Program-made: the position numbers and the translations under genes
Assembly: GCA_900754115.1 (NCBI GenBank)
Contig: CAAEBM010000057.1
Coordinates: 62,001-126,000 of the forward strand
Source: Bacilli bacterium
Lineage (GTDB): Bacteria > Bacillota_I > Bacilli_A > RFN20 > CAG-631
Direction of reading: 5' to 3'
DNA: 64,000 bases
The notes under the pieces: generated by a model
Seen by the model: the letters and a program-made list of their open reading frames with translations, nothing else
Told to the model about the DNA's origin: nothing
Database searches by the model: none
Part shown: positions 39,893 through 47,344 of the stretch, in pieces
Numbering within the stretch: the stretch's first letter is position 1
How the letters are laid out: every line of letters starts with the position of its first letter

Positions 39893-40859
39893 ATTTCTCC
39901 TTTAGGGTTTGACAAATTCCCTTTTTAATCATTGAAACGGCAAATTCAATACCCGTTTGGAAGGCTCTTGCATCACTATTTCCATGCGCTTTGACACAAA
40001 CTTTATTAATTCCAATAAGCATTGCGCCTCCTCCTTTTGTCGGATCAATATGATTTTTCATTTCATCTATACCTGATTTTGCAAAAACATAGCCCATCTT
40101 CGTAAAAACATTCTTTTTAAAGGCCTTTTTTAATAATTTAGACATTAAAGAAGCGGTTCCTTCAATTGATTTTAAAAGGACATTGCCAGCATATCCTCCA
40201 GTTGCAATTACATCTGCATCACCCATTAAAACAAATTTAGATTCCATATTTCCTTTAAACCAATCATAATTTTTTTCTTTTAAGATTTGAAAAGCTTCTT
40301 TTCCTTCAGGGCAACCTTTTTTATCTTCTGCACCATTGGAAAGCAAATAAACAGAGACGTCTTTTTTATCAAATAGACTTTGATACACAATTTGTCCCAT
40401 TTCAGCAAATTGCGCAATTTGTTCTCCATTGTTTTCATTGTTTGCTCCTAAATCTAACATAAATACAAATTTATTGGGATCAATTGTTGGAAACAAAGTT
40501 CCTAATGCAGCTCTTTTAACGTTAGGAATTAATTTCACTTTTAAAGTCGATAACGTTAAAAAAGCCCCTGTTGAACCACAACTAATCACGCCATCACAAA
40601 TTCCATTTGCGACTAATTCAACAGCTTTATTCATACTTGTTTCTTTTTTACGTAAAATGGTTAAAGCCCCATCTTCCATTCCCATGACTTCTTTTGCATC
40701 GTATAAAATGGCTTTCCCTTCTAAAGGTTGCAATTCTTCTAATTTTCCCACAACGTGAAATTCCACATCTTGGTTTTGTGCTAAATAATTTAAAACGGCT
40801 TGTATTACAATGCTACTTCCTAAATCTCCACCCATAGCATCTACAGCTAATTTAATCAT
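39885..40859 (-). CDS. plsX: Phosphate acyltransferase PlsX
   Basis: 324 residues. Opening IKLAVDAMGGDLGSSIVIQA and the later ISCGSTGAFLTLSTLKV, FMLDLGANNENNGEQ, and GGGAMLIGINKVCVKAHGNSDARAF are standard. It transfers acyl groups from acyl-ACP to phosphate for phospholipid synthesis by PlsY. First gene of the plsX-rnc-ftsY-ylxM-ffh block. AGGTGA site 7 bp upstream. fapR, which precedes plsX in Bacillus, is not here. Confidence 0.96.
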   Translation of the reverse strand: MIKLAVDAMGGDLGSSIVIQAVLNYLAQNQDVEFHVVGKLEELQPLEGKAILYDAKEVMGMEDGALTILRKKETSMNKAVELVANGICDGVISCGSTGAFLTLSTLKVKLIPNVKRAALGTLFPTIDPNKFVFMLDLGANNENNGEQIAQFAEMGQIVYQSLFDKKDVSVYLLSNGAEDKKGCPEGKEAFQILKEKNYDWFKGNMESKFVLMGDADVIATGGYAGNVLLKSIEGTASLMSKLLKKAFKKNVFTKMGYVFAKSGIDEMKNHIDPTKGGGAMLIGINKVCVKAHGNSDARAFQTGIEFAVSMIKKGICQTLKEKYE

Positions 40860-40881
40860 TGATTTTCACCTCGTATATGTT

Positions 40882-40890
40882 AGTATAGCA
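40882..40890 (-). promoter_or_regulatory. Extended -10 promoter element of plsX
   Basis: Minus-strand TGCTATACT, an extended -10 (TGnTATACT), about 20 bp before plsX; no good -35 box is visible. Confidence 0.45.
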
Positions 40891-40915
40891 TATTTTTTAT
40901 TTTTTTGGGGTACTT

Positions 40916-40943
40916 TACTTAATTTTTATATAAAAATTGAGTA
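40916..40943. repeat. 28-bp A/T-rich palindrome upstream of plsX
   Basis: TACTTAATTTTTA-TA-TAAAAATTGAGTA: 13-bp arms with one mismatch in the divergent region between plsX and the next plus-strand unit. Could be an operator; no regulator could be assigned. Confidence 0.5.
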
Positions 40944-41025
40944 AGGTTCTAAAATACTAAAGAAAAACATACGTTATACTGTATATCAATTTCTTTTGGT
41001 GATGCCGTTTTTTTTAAGTGTCATC

Positions 41026-41054
41026 TTTAAACTTCAGGCTAAATATGATATACT
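41026..41054 (+). promoter_or_regulatory. Promoter before the 40-residue protein and pcrA-ligA
   Basis: TTTAAA (41026-41031), 17-bp spacer, TATACT (41049-41054) in a TGATATACT context, just upstream of an AAGGAG site. Confidence 0.55.
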
Positions 41055-41073
41055 TAAAAAGGAGAGAAAACTG

Positions 41074-41196
41074 ATGGAATTTTTCAAAAAAATTTTTAAA
41101 AGAAAAGAAAAAAAGGTTGTAGAACAAAAAGAAACTGATTCTACAAAAACAGTAGAAAAGCCAACTGAAAACACTCCAAGTCAAAATACAAAATAG
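41074..41196 (+). CDS. 40-residue highly basic/acidic small protein upstream of pcrA
   Basis: Starts at ATG 41074 with AAGGAGAG 8 bp upstream, a very good site. The product has an amphipathic basic N-terminus (MEFFKKIFKRKEKKVV) and a Thr/Glu/Lys-rich disordered tail ending in SQNTK. No family recognised. It is followed 20 bp later by an intrinsic terminator that itself ends just before the pcrA ribosome binding site. So it is either an independent small protein or a leader gene controlling read-through into pcrA-ligA. The earlier in-frame ATGs lack ribosome binding sites. Confidence 0.6.
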   Translation: MEFFKKIFKRKEKKVVEQKETDSTKTVEKPTENTPSQNTK

Positions 41197-41216
41197 CAAC
41201 AAAAGGAGAAAACAAA

Positions 41217-41247
41217 AAGAGTAGGACTCTCCTACTCTTCTTTTTTC
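41217..41247 (+). terminator. Intrinsic terminator (possible attenuator) before pcrA
   Basis: AAGAGTAGGA (41217-41226), loop CTC, TCCTACTCTT (41230-41239), C, then six Ts. It ends 14 bp before the pcrA start, leaving room only for the ribosome binding site. Confidence 0.85.
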
Positions 41248-41260
41248 TAAAAGGTGGTTT

Positions 41261-43384
41261 ATGGATTATCAACACAGTTTAAACGAACAACAATATCAAG
41301 CCGTCACATCACAAGATCAATACTTGAGGATTATTGCTGGTGCTGGAAGTGGAAAGACCAGAGTAATCACTTTTCGTATTGCTTATTTAATTGAAAAACT
41401 CCATTATTTTCCAAATCAAATTTTAGCCATTACCTTTACGAATAAAGCCGCAGAAGAAATTAAATTACGCGTTCAAAAAATGTTAAATAATGATAAGCTT
41501 AATTTACGAATAGCAACGTTCCATTCTTTTTGTGCGCGCGTTTTGCGTCAAGAAATCAAACTTTTAGATTATCCTAGCACTTTTACCATTTTAGATGAAG
41601 AAGATCAAAAAAAGATTTTAAAAAAAATATTGGATGAAATGAATTTAGATAGTAAAAATTATTCGATTCGTTCCTTAATTGATTACATTGACTTTAAAAA
41701 AAATCATTGGGAAACTCCTACAAATTGCTTGCAATCCTTAGAAAATCCTTTAGAAGAAAATAAAGCACTCATCTATCAAAGTTATGAAAAACAACTAGAA
41801 AAAATGTATTATCTTGATTTCAATGATTTAATTTTAAAAACCATCACGATTTTTCAAACATTCCCTGATATTTTAAAAAAGTGGCAATCTTATTTTAAGC
41901 ACATTTTGGTCGACGAATTTCAAGATGTGGATGACAACCAATATTTACTTTTAAAATTATTAGCAGGAAAAGAATGTGGCATTACAGTGGTTGGGGATCC
42001 TGACCAAACAATTTACACGTGGCGTGGAGCAAATATCAAAATTATTTTAGATTTTGATAAAGATTTTTTAAACGTCAAAACAATTCCATTAGAAGAAAAT
42101 TATCGTTCTAGCGCTAACATTTTAAAAGTGGCCAATCGATTAATTAAAAACAATACTAATCGTTTAGAAAAAAATTTGTTTACCTCTTCCAATGATGGTG
42201 AAGAAATTCATTTTTATCATGCAAATAGTAGTATTGAGGAAGCGCAATATATTGCCGATAATATTTTGACTTTATATGATGGAAATCAAGTTTGTTTTAA
42301 AGATTTTGCTGTTTTATATCGTTCTAATAGTCTAACTGCAGATTTAGAAAAAGTAATGGTAGAAAGGGGAATTCCTTACCAAATTTATGGTTCTTTACGT
42401 TTCTATCAAAGAAAAGAAATTAAAGATTGTATTGCTTATTTAAGATTAGCGTTTAATTTTAATGATGAAACGGCTTTTGAACGTTGTATTGCTACTCCTC
42501 GTAGAGGAATTGGTGAAAAAACAATAGAACAATTAAATGCGTTAGCAAATACAGAAAATCTTTCTTCGCTTACTTGTATTCTTCATCATCCTACTGATTT
42601 ATCACAATCTGCTCATTTGCCTGCAAATACCACTAAAAAGTTATATTCATTTGCCCAATCGATTGCAAAACTTCATGATGATATCTTATTAGAGCCAAAA
42701 AATGCAGACAATGTTTTTTATGACTATTTAAAAGATAATGGATATATTGATGAATTACTTGTAACCCAGCAAGATGACCGGTTAGATAATATCAAAGTCT
42801 TTATAGAACAACTCGGGCAATATCTGAAAAATGAAAATGTAAATATCCAAGAATTTATCCAAGAATTAGCTCTTTATTCTTCTCAAGACGATATGAAAAA
42901 TGGCGAACAAAAAGATTTTGTTTCTTTAATGACCATTCACACTTCAAAAGGATTAGAGTTTGACAATGTCTTTATTTTTGGTTTAATTGATGGCATCTTT
43001 CCCTCTTCACGAGCGATTATGGAAAAAGTTGATGGACTAGAAGAGGAACGTAGAATTTTTTATGTTGCCCTAACTCGTGCAAGAAAAAGATTGTTTTTAA
43101 CAGATAGTGGTGGGTATAATTATACAGGTGTAAAATATCCTTCTCGTTTTTTAAATGAAATTAAAGAAACAGCGAGAAAAACTAGTTTTAAAATTCAAAA
43201 TGATAGTGCTACTTCCTTTTCACCAACCAAAATTCGCAATGGAAATATTATCGAACACCAAATATTTGGTGAAGGAATTGTCATTTCTGAACAAAATGGC
43301 CTCATTGATGTCGTTTTTCATGATCCAAAAGTAGGAAGAAAAAAACTAGTAGCCAATTATCCTTTAATCACAATCAAACATTAA
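41261..43384 (+). CDS. pcrA: ATP-dependent 3-5 DNA helicase PcrA (UvrD family)
   Basis: 707 residues. Superfamily 1A motifs: Q-motif LNEQQYQAV, I AGAGSGKTRVI, Ia TFTNKAAEEI, II LVDEFQDVDD, III VVGDPDQTIYTWRGA, IV ENYRSSANIL, V LMTIHTSKGLEFDNVFIFGL and VI EERRIFYVALTRARKRL. The C-terminal 60 residues with HQIFGEGIV form the RNA-polymerase-binding Tudor-like fold of PcrA. It acts in repair, plasmid replication and transcription-coupled processes. Operon with ligA 15 bp downstream, as in Bacillus. Ribosome binding site AAGGTGG lies directly after a terminator, so expression needs read-through. Confidence 0.96.
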   Translation: MDYQHSLNEQQYQAVTSQDQYLRIIAGAGSGKTRVITFRIAYLIEKLHYFPNQILAITFTNKAAEEIKLRVQKMLNNDKLNLRIATFHSFCARVLRQEIKLLDYPSTFTILDEEDQKKILKKILDEMNLDSKNYSIRSLIDYIDFKKNHWETPTNCLQSLENPLEENKALIYQSYEKQLEKMYYLDFNDLILKTITIFQTFPDILKKWQSYFKHILVDEFQDVDDNQYLLLKLLAGKECGITVVGDPDQTIYTWRGANIKIILDFDKDFLNVKTIPLEENYRSSANILKVANRLIKNNTNRLEKNLFTSSNDGEEIHFYHANSSIEEAQYIADNILTLYDGNQVCFKDFAVLYRSNSLTADLEKVMVERGIPYQIYGSLRFYQRKEIKDCIAYLRLAFNFNDETAFERCIATPRRGIGEKTIEQLNALANTENLSSLTCILHHPTDLSQSAHLPANTTKKLYSFAQSIAKLHDDILLEPKNADNVFYDYLKDNGYIDELLVTQQDDRLDNIKVFIEQLGQYLKNENVNIQEFIQELALYSSQDDMKNGEQKDFVSLMTIHTSKGLEFDNVFIFGLIDGIFPSSRAIMEKVDGLEEERRIFYVALTRARKRLFLTDSGGYNYTGVKYPSRFLNEIKETARKTSFKIQNDSATSFSPTKIRNGNIIEHQIFGEGIVISEQNGLIDVVFHDPKVGRKKLVANYPLITIKH

Positions 43385-43399
43385 AAGGGGAAATAAAAC

Positions 43400-45430
43400 A
43401 TGAATGAAGCAATATTAGAAAGAATCAAACAATTAAATGCTCTTTTAAAACAATATAACTATGAATACTATCAATTAAATGAATCAAGTGTTTCTGACCA
43501 AGAGTATAATCGTTTAATGGATGAATTGATTGAATTAGAAAATCAATATCCTGAATATCGCTTTGCTGATTCACCAACCCAAAAAGTTGGTGGTTCTTTT
43601 AGTAGTGAATTTAATAAAATTCGCCATCAAACACCTATGTTATCTTTAAGCAATGTCTATGATGAAAATGAAATTCAACAATTTCATAAACGAATCCTTG
43701 ATACTTTAACTACCCCTTCTTTTAGTTATGTATGTGAATGTAAAATTGATGGTTTATCTATATCTTTAATTTATAAGAATGGAAAACTTGTACAAGCTTC
43801 CACTCGTGGAGATGGTACCATTGGTGAAGATATTACACAAAATGCCTATTACATTCAAAGCATTCCTAAAACAATTCCTTATGAAAAAGATTTAGAAGTT
43901 CGTGGTGAAGTTTATATGTCTATAAAAACCTTTCAACAATTAAATCTTTTAAGACAACAAAATCAAGAATCTACTTTTGCTAATCCCCGCAATGCGGCCA
44001 GTGGTTCTTTAAGACAATTAGATCCAAGTATTACGAAAAGTAGAAATTTAGATGTCTTTTTATACACGCTAATCGCTCCTGAAAAACATCAAATTACAAC
44101 TCAATGGGATGCATTACAATGGCTAAAAAGTTTAGGTTTTCCAATCAATGAAGAAGCAAAAATTTGTAAAAATGTAGAAGAAATTTTACAATTTATCGAT
44201 AAATTGGGGCAAAAAAGAGAAATGCTTCCCTATGAAATTGATGGCGTTGTGTTAAAAGTCAATCAACTTTCTTTATACGAAACGATTGGTTATACCGCAA
44301 AAGCTCCAAAATGGGCAACAGCCTATAAATTTCCTCCAAAGGAAATGACGACACGTCTTTTAGATATCATCTTTACAGTCGGGAGAACGGGAAGAATTAC
44401 ACCTAATGCTGTTTTAGAACCTGTAAAAGTTGCTGGTTCTACCATTCGAAAAGCAACTTTACACAATGAAGACTTTATACAACAAAGAGATATCAAAATT
44501 AATGATATCGTCGTCATACGAAAAGCAGGAGATGTCATTCCAGAAGTTGTTAAAGTTGTCAAAGAACGAAGAGATGAAAGTGCAAAAGATTTTAAAATGA
44601 TTACACATTGTCCAGTTTGTCATGAACCGATTTATCGAGAAGAAGATAAAAGCGACTATGTCTGCATTAATACAAATTGTCCAGCTCGATTACAAGAAAG
44701 TATTACCCATTTTTGCAGTCGAAAAGCAATGAATATTGATGGGCTAGGAGAAGCCAATGTAAAATTATTTATTGAACAAGGCTTTATTCATTCTGTGGCT
44801 GATATTTATCAATTAAAGCAATATGATTACGAATTAAAATGTCTTCCAAAAATGGGAGAAAAATCAGTTTCAAATTTACTTCGTGCCATTGAAAATTCCA
44901 AAAATAATGCCTTAGAGAAACTCATCTTTGGTTTAGGAATTTTAGAAGTGGGCGAAAAAACAGCTAAAATTCTCGTTCATGAATTTCATACCATGGATGC
45001 TTTAATGAATGCCACTTTAGAAGATTTTAATGCCATCTATTCTATTGGCCCCATTATGGCAGATGCAATCTATCATTACTTTCAAGAAGAAAAAAATCGA
45101 CAACTCATTCAAACTTTAAAAGAGTACGGATTAAATATGGGGACTTCACAAACCCAATCTGTTGATAAGACTTCTTTCTTTTATGGCAAAACAATTGTTT
45201 TAACAGGGACCTTGTCCTTTATGGATCGGATTCAAGCAACTGAATTGTTAGAAAAAGTTGGGGCAAAAATGACCAGTTCTGTGTCAAAAAAGACATCCCT
45301 TGTCATTGTTGGTGAAAATGCAGGTTCAAAATTAGAAAAAGCACAAACTTTACAAATTCCCATTCTTAATGAAAAGGAATTTTTAGAAAAACTGACACAA
45401 GAAAATCTTTTAAAAAACGATGAATCATAA
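43400..45430 (+). CDS. ligA: NAD-dependent DNA ligase LigA
   Basis: 676 residues. Ia domain (1-70), adenylation domain with nucleotidyl Lys in ECKIDGLSISL, SASxxTRGDG-like ASTRGDGTIGED, and EIDGVVLKV; OB domain with VGRTGRITPNA; zinc finger CPVCH...CINTNCPARL; four helix-hairpin-helix repeats (INIDGLGEANV region onward); C-terminal BRCT (about 595-670) from SFFYGKTIVLTGTL. It seals nicks in replication and repair. Follows pcrA by 15 bp. Terminator directly downstream, convergent with hflX. Confidence 0.97.
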   Translation: MNEAILERIKQLNALLKQYNYEYYQLNESSVSDQEYNRLMDELIELENQYPEYRFADSPTQKVGGSFSSEFNKIRHQTPMLSLSNVYDENEIQQFHKRILDTLTTPSFSYVCECKIDGLSISLIYKNGKLVQASTRGDGTIGEDITQNAYYIQSIPKTIPYEKDLEVRGEVYMSIKTFQQLNLLRQQNQESTFANPRNAASGSLRQLDPSITKSRNLDVFLYTLIAPEKHQITTQWDALQWLKSLGFPINEEAKICKNVEEILQFIDKLGQKREMLPYEIDGVVLKVNQLSLYETIGYTAKAPKWATAYKFPPKEMTTRLLDIIFTVGRTGRITPNAVLEPVKVAGSTIRKATLHNEDFIQQRDIKINDIVVIRKAGDVIPEVVKVVKERRDESAKDFKMITHCPVCHEPIYREEDKSDYVCINTNCPARLQESITHFCSRKAMNIDGLGEANVKLFIEQGFIHSVADIYQLKQYDYELKCLPKMGEKSVSNLLRAIENSKNNALEKLIFGLGILEVGEKTAKILVHEFHTMDALMNATLEDFNAIYSIGPIMADAIYHYFQEEKNRQLIQTLKEYGLNMGTSQTQSVDKTSFFYGKTIVLTGTLSFMDRIQATELLEKVGAKMTSSVSKKTSLVIVGENAGSKLEKAQTLQIPILNEKEFLEKLTQENLLKNDES

Positions 45431-45431
45431 T

Positions 45432-45464
45432 AAAAAAAAACTTCATTTTAAAGTGAAGTTTTTT
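45432..45464. terminator. Bidirectional terminator between ligA and hflX
   Basis: CTTCATTT/AAGTGAAG stem (one G-U) flanked by a run of As on the left and Ts on the right; serves ligA and the convergent hflX. Confidence 0.8.
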
Positions 45465-46714
45465 AATTTTTATGGTCTAGCCAAACGTGATCTAAATATT
45501 TTTTATAATCTTTGATACTACATTCTAGTTCAATTAAGATTCCTGTTTCTGAATATTCTTTTTTTAAAATATGAGCATGTTCATTAAGATAAGATAAAAG
45601 ACTGCCCTCTTTATAAGTAAAAAACATTTTACATTTTAAATAATCTTTAAATAATTCTTTTTTCATGTGTTGGATTAAAACATTCATGTTAATGCGATTT
45701 TTAGCGGATATGAAGACATGATTTTCTTTTGTTTCCAAGGTTTCAAACCCTAATCGTTCGGCTTTATTATAAACATAAATCATAGGAATTTTAGGATTGA
45801 CACCAATATCTAATAAAGTTTGATTAGTCACCATCATTTGTCTTAAAAACATCGGATTAGAAAAATCTAATACATGCAAAATCAAATCTGCATGCAATAC
45901 TTCTTCTAAAGTAGAACGAAATGCTTTTACTAATCCCACTGGAAGTTTAGAGATAAATCCTACCGTATCACATAGTAAAAATTCTTTATTATCTTCTAAT
46001 TTTATGTGACGAATAGACGTATCTAAAGTAGCAAAAAGCATATCTTTTTCCATGACATATTTTTTTTCATTTTTTTGGTATCGTTCTAAAAACGCATTCA
46101 TTAAAGTCGATTTCCCTGCATTGGTATAGCCAACAATAGCAACTAAAGGAAGCGCATTTTTTTGACGATTTTGTCTTTGAGTCTGCCGATTCTTTTCTAA
46201 TTCTATTAAATCTTTATTTAATTGTGCAATTTTTAATGAGTCGCTTGTTTAATTCAAGTTGCTTTTCGCCACTTCCTCTCGTTTTAGCACTTCCACCTGT
46301 TTGTTGTTCATAATTGGCATCTTGTAAAACTAATCGAGGAAGTAAATAAGAAAGGCGTGCAACTTCTACTTGTAATTTCGCTTCTTTTGTTTTTGCTCTT
46401 TTCGCAAAAATATTTAAAATTAATTGCGTGCGATCTAAAACTGCACATTGCAATTCATCTTCTAAATTTTTTTGTTGCAAAGGGGTTAAATCATTATTGA
46501 ATATAATCCCATCACTTTGATGTTCTGCAATCATCGACTTTAAAATGGGTAATTTCCCACTTCCCATATAATATTTTTTATTAATCGATTTTAAATTTTG
46601 TGTTAAAGTTCCCACTACTTGATAATGACAAGCACTAGCTAATCCTTTCAATTCAATAAAGGATTCTTCAAAATCTTCTTCTTGAATATCAATACCCACT
46701 AAAATGACTTTCAT
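45463..46714 (-). pseudogene. hflX: GTPase HflX, interrupted by a single-base frameshift
   Basis: The N-terminal part (start 46714, AGAGGTG upstream) encodes 166 residues: glycine-rich HflX domain with SDGIIFNNDLTPLQQKNLE and the TRGSGEKQLELNKRLI helix, then a stop at 46214. The C-terminal part continues in another frame with IAQLNKDLIELEKNRQ, G1 VAIVGYTNAGKSTLMNAF, CDTVGFISKLP, LHVLDFSNP, NKAERL, to the stop at 45463. Removing one A from the five-A tract (five Ts at 46230-46234 on the plus strand) joins the two as RLIK-IAQL, giving a normal HflX of about 416 residues. HflX splits stalled or heat-shocked ribosomes. Either a real null mutation, a slippage site or a sequencing error. Confidence 0.88.
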
Positions 46715-46801
46715 AACATCACCTCTATTATCTTACCACAAAATGGCAATTTTGCATATCTTTCTTATTTATAAGCAAATTAAGGGTAAGGGTGAAATCA
46801 A

Positions 46802-47344
46802 ATGAAAGTAAAAAAATTTTTTATCTTAGGAATCTTTATTATTTTTGGTTTGACAACCTTAAATCATTTTTTGTTTAAATGGACCAATTATTCTCCATTT
46901 TTTGCCTTTTTAGCACCAATCAACGAAAGTTTATTTCAACATGCAAAAATGTTTTTTTATCCCATCGTTTTATATTATTTTGGTGTTTATATTCTTTTTT
47001 CTAACAAATATCAATTGAATTTTAAAACGTGGTTCTTTTTACCCATTCTTGTCTTTTTAGTCACCTTTGTTACCGTCTTTGGTTCTTATTATTTCTTCTT
47101 ACGAGTCTTTAATATCGAATCCATGATTGTTGACATTGCAAGTTTATTTATTGGTCTTGTTATCGGCAATTTATTATCTTTGCGATTATATCAAAAAGAG
47201 AGTGCATTTTTGCTCTCTCCTTCCGTTTGTTTTTTAACAATCTTTTGTTTATCTATCATTTTTACTTCTTGGACAACTAAACCACCAAAAGAAGAATTTT
47301 TCTACGATTTTGAACATCAAACTTATCAACGAAGTTATGATTAA
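46802..47344 (+). CDS. DUF6512-like integral membrane protein
   Basis: 180 residues with five or six membrane segments (about 5-22, 36-65, 77-98, 108-128, 140-158). A short conserved-looking motif, PINESLFQHAKMFFYP (about 39-54), resembles the NESxWEHLKLxFFP element I associate with the DUF6512 family. Start at ATG behind GGGTGA. It is convergent with the Ca2+ ATPase and overlaps its stop by 4 bp. No known function; no partner genes on its strand. Confidence 0.65.
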   Translation: MKVKKFFILGIFIIFGLTTLNHFLFKWTNYSPFFAFLAPINESLFQHAKMFFYPIVLYYFGVYILFSNKYQLNFKTWFFLPILVFLVTFVTVFGSYYFFLRVFNIESMIVDIASLFIGLVIGNLLSLRLYQKESAFLLSPSVCFLTIFCLSIIFTSWTTKPPKEEFFYDFEHQTYQRSYD

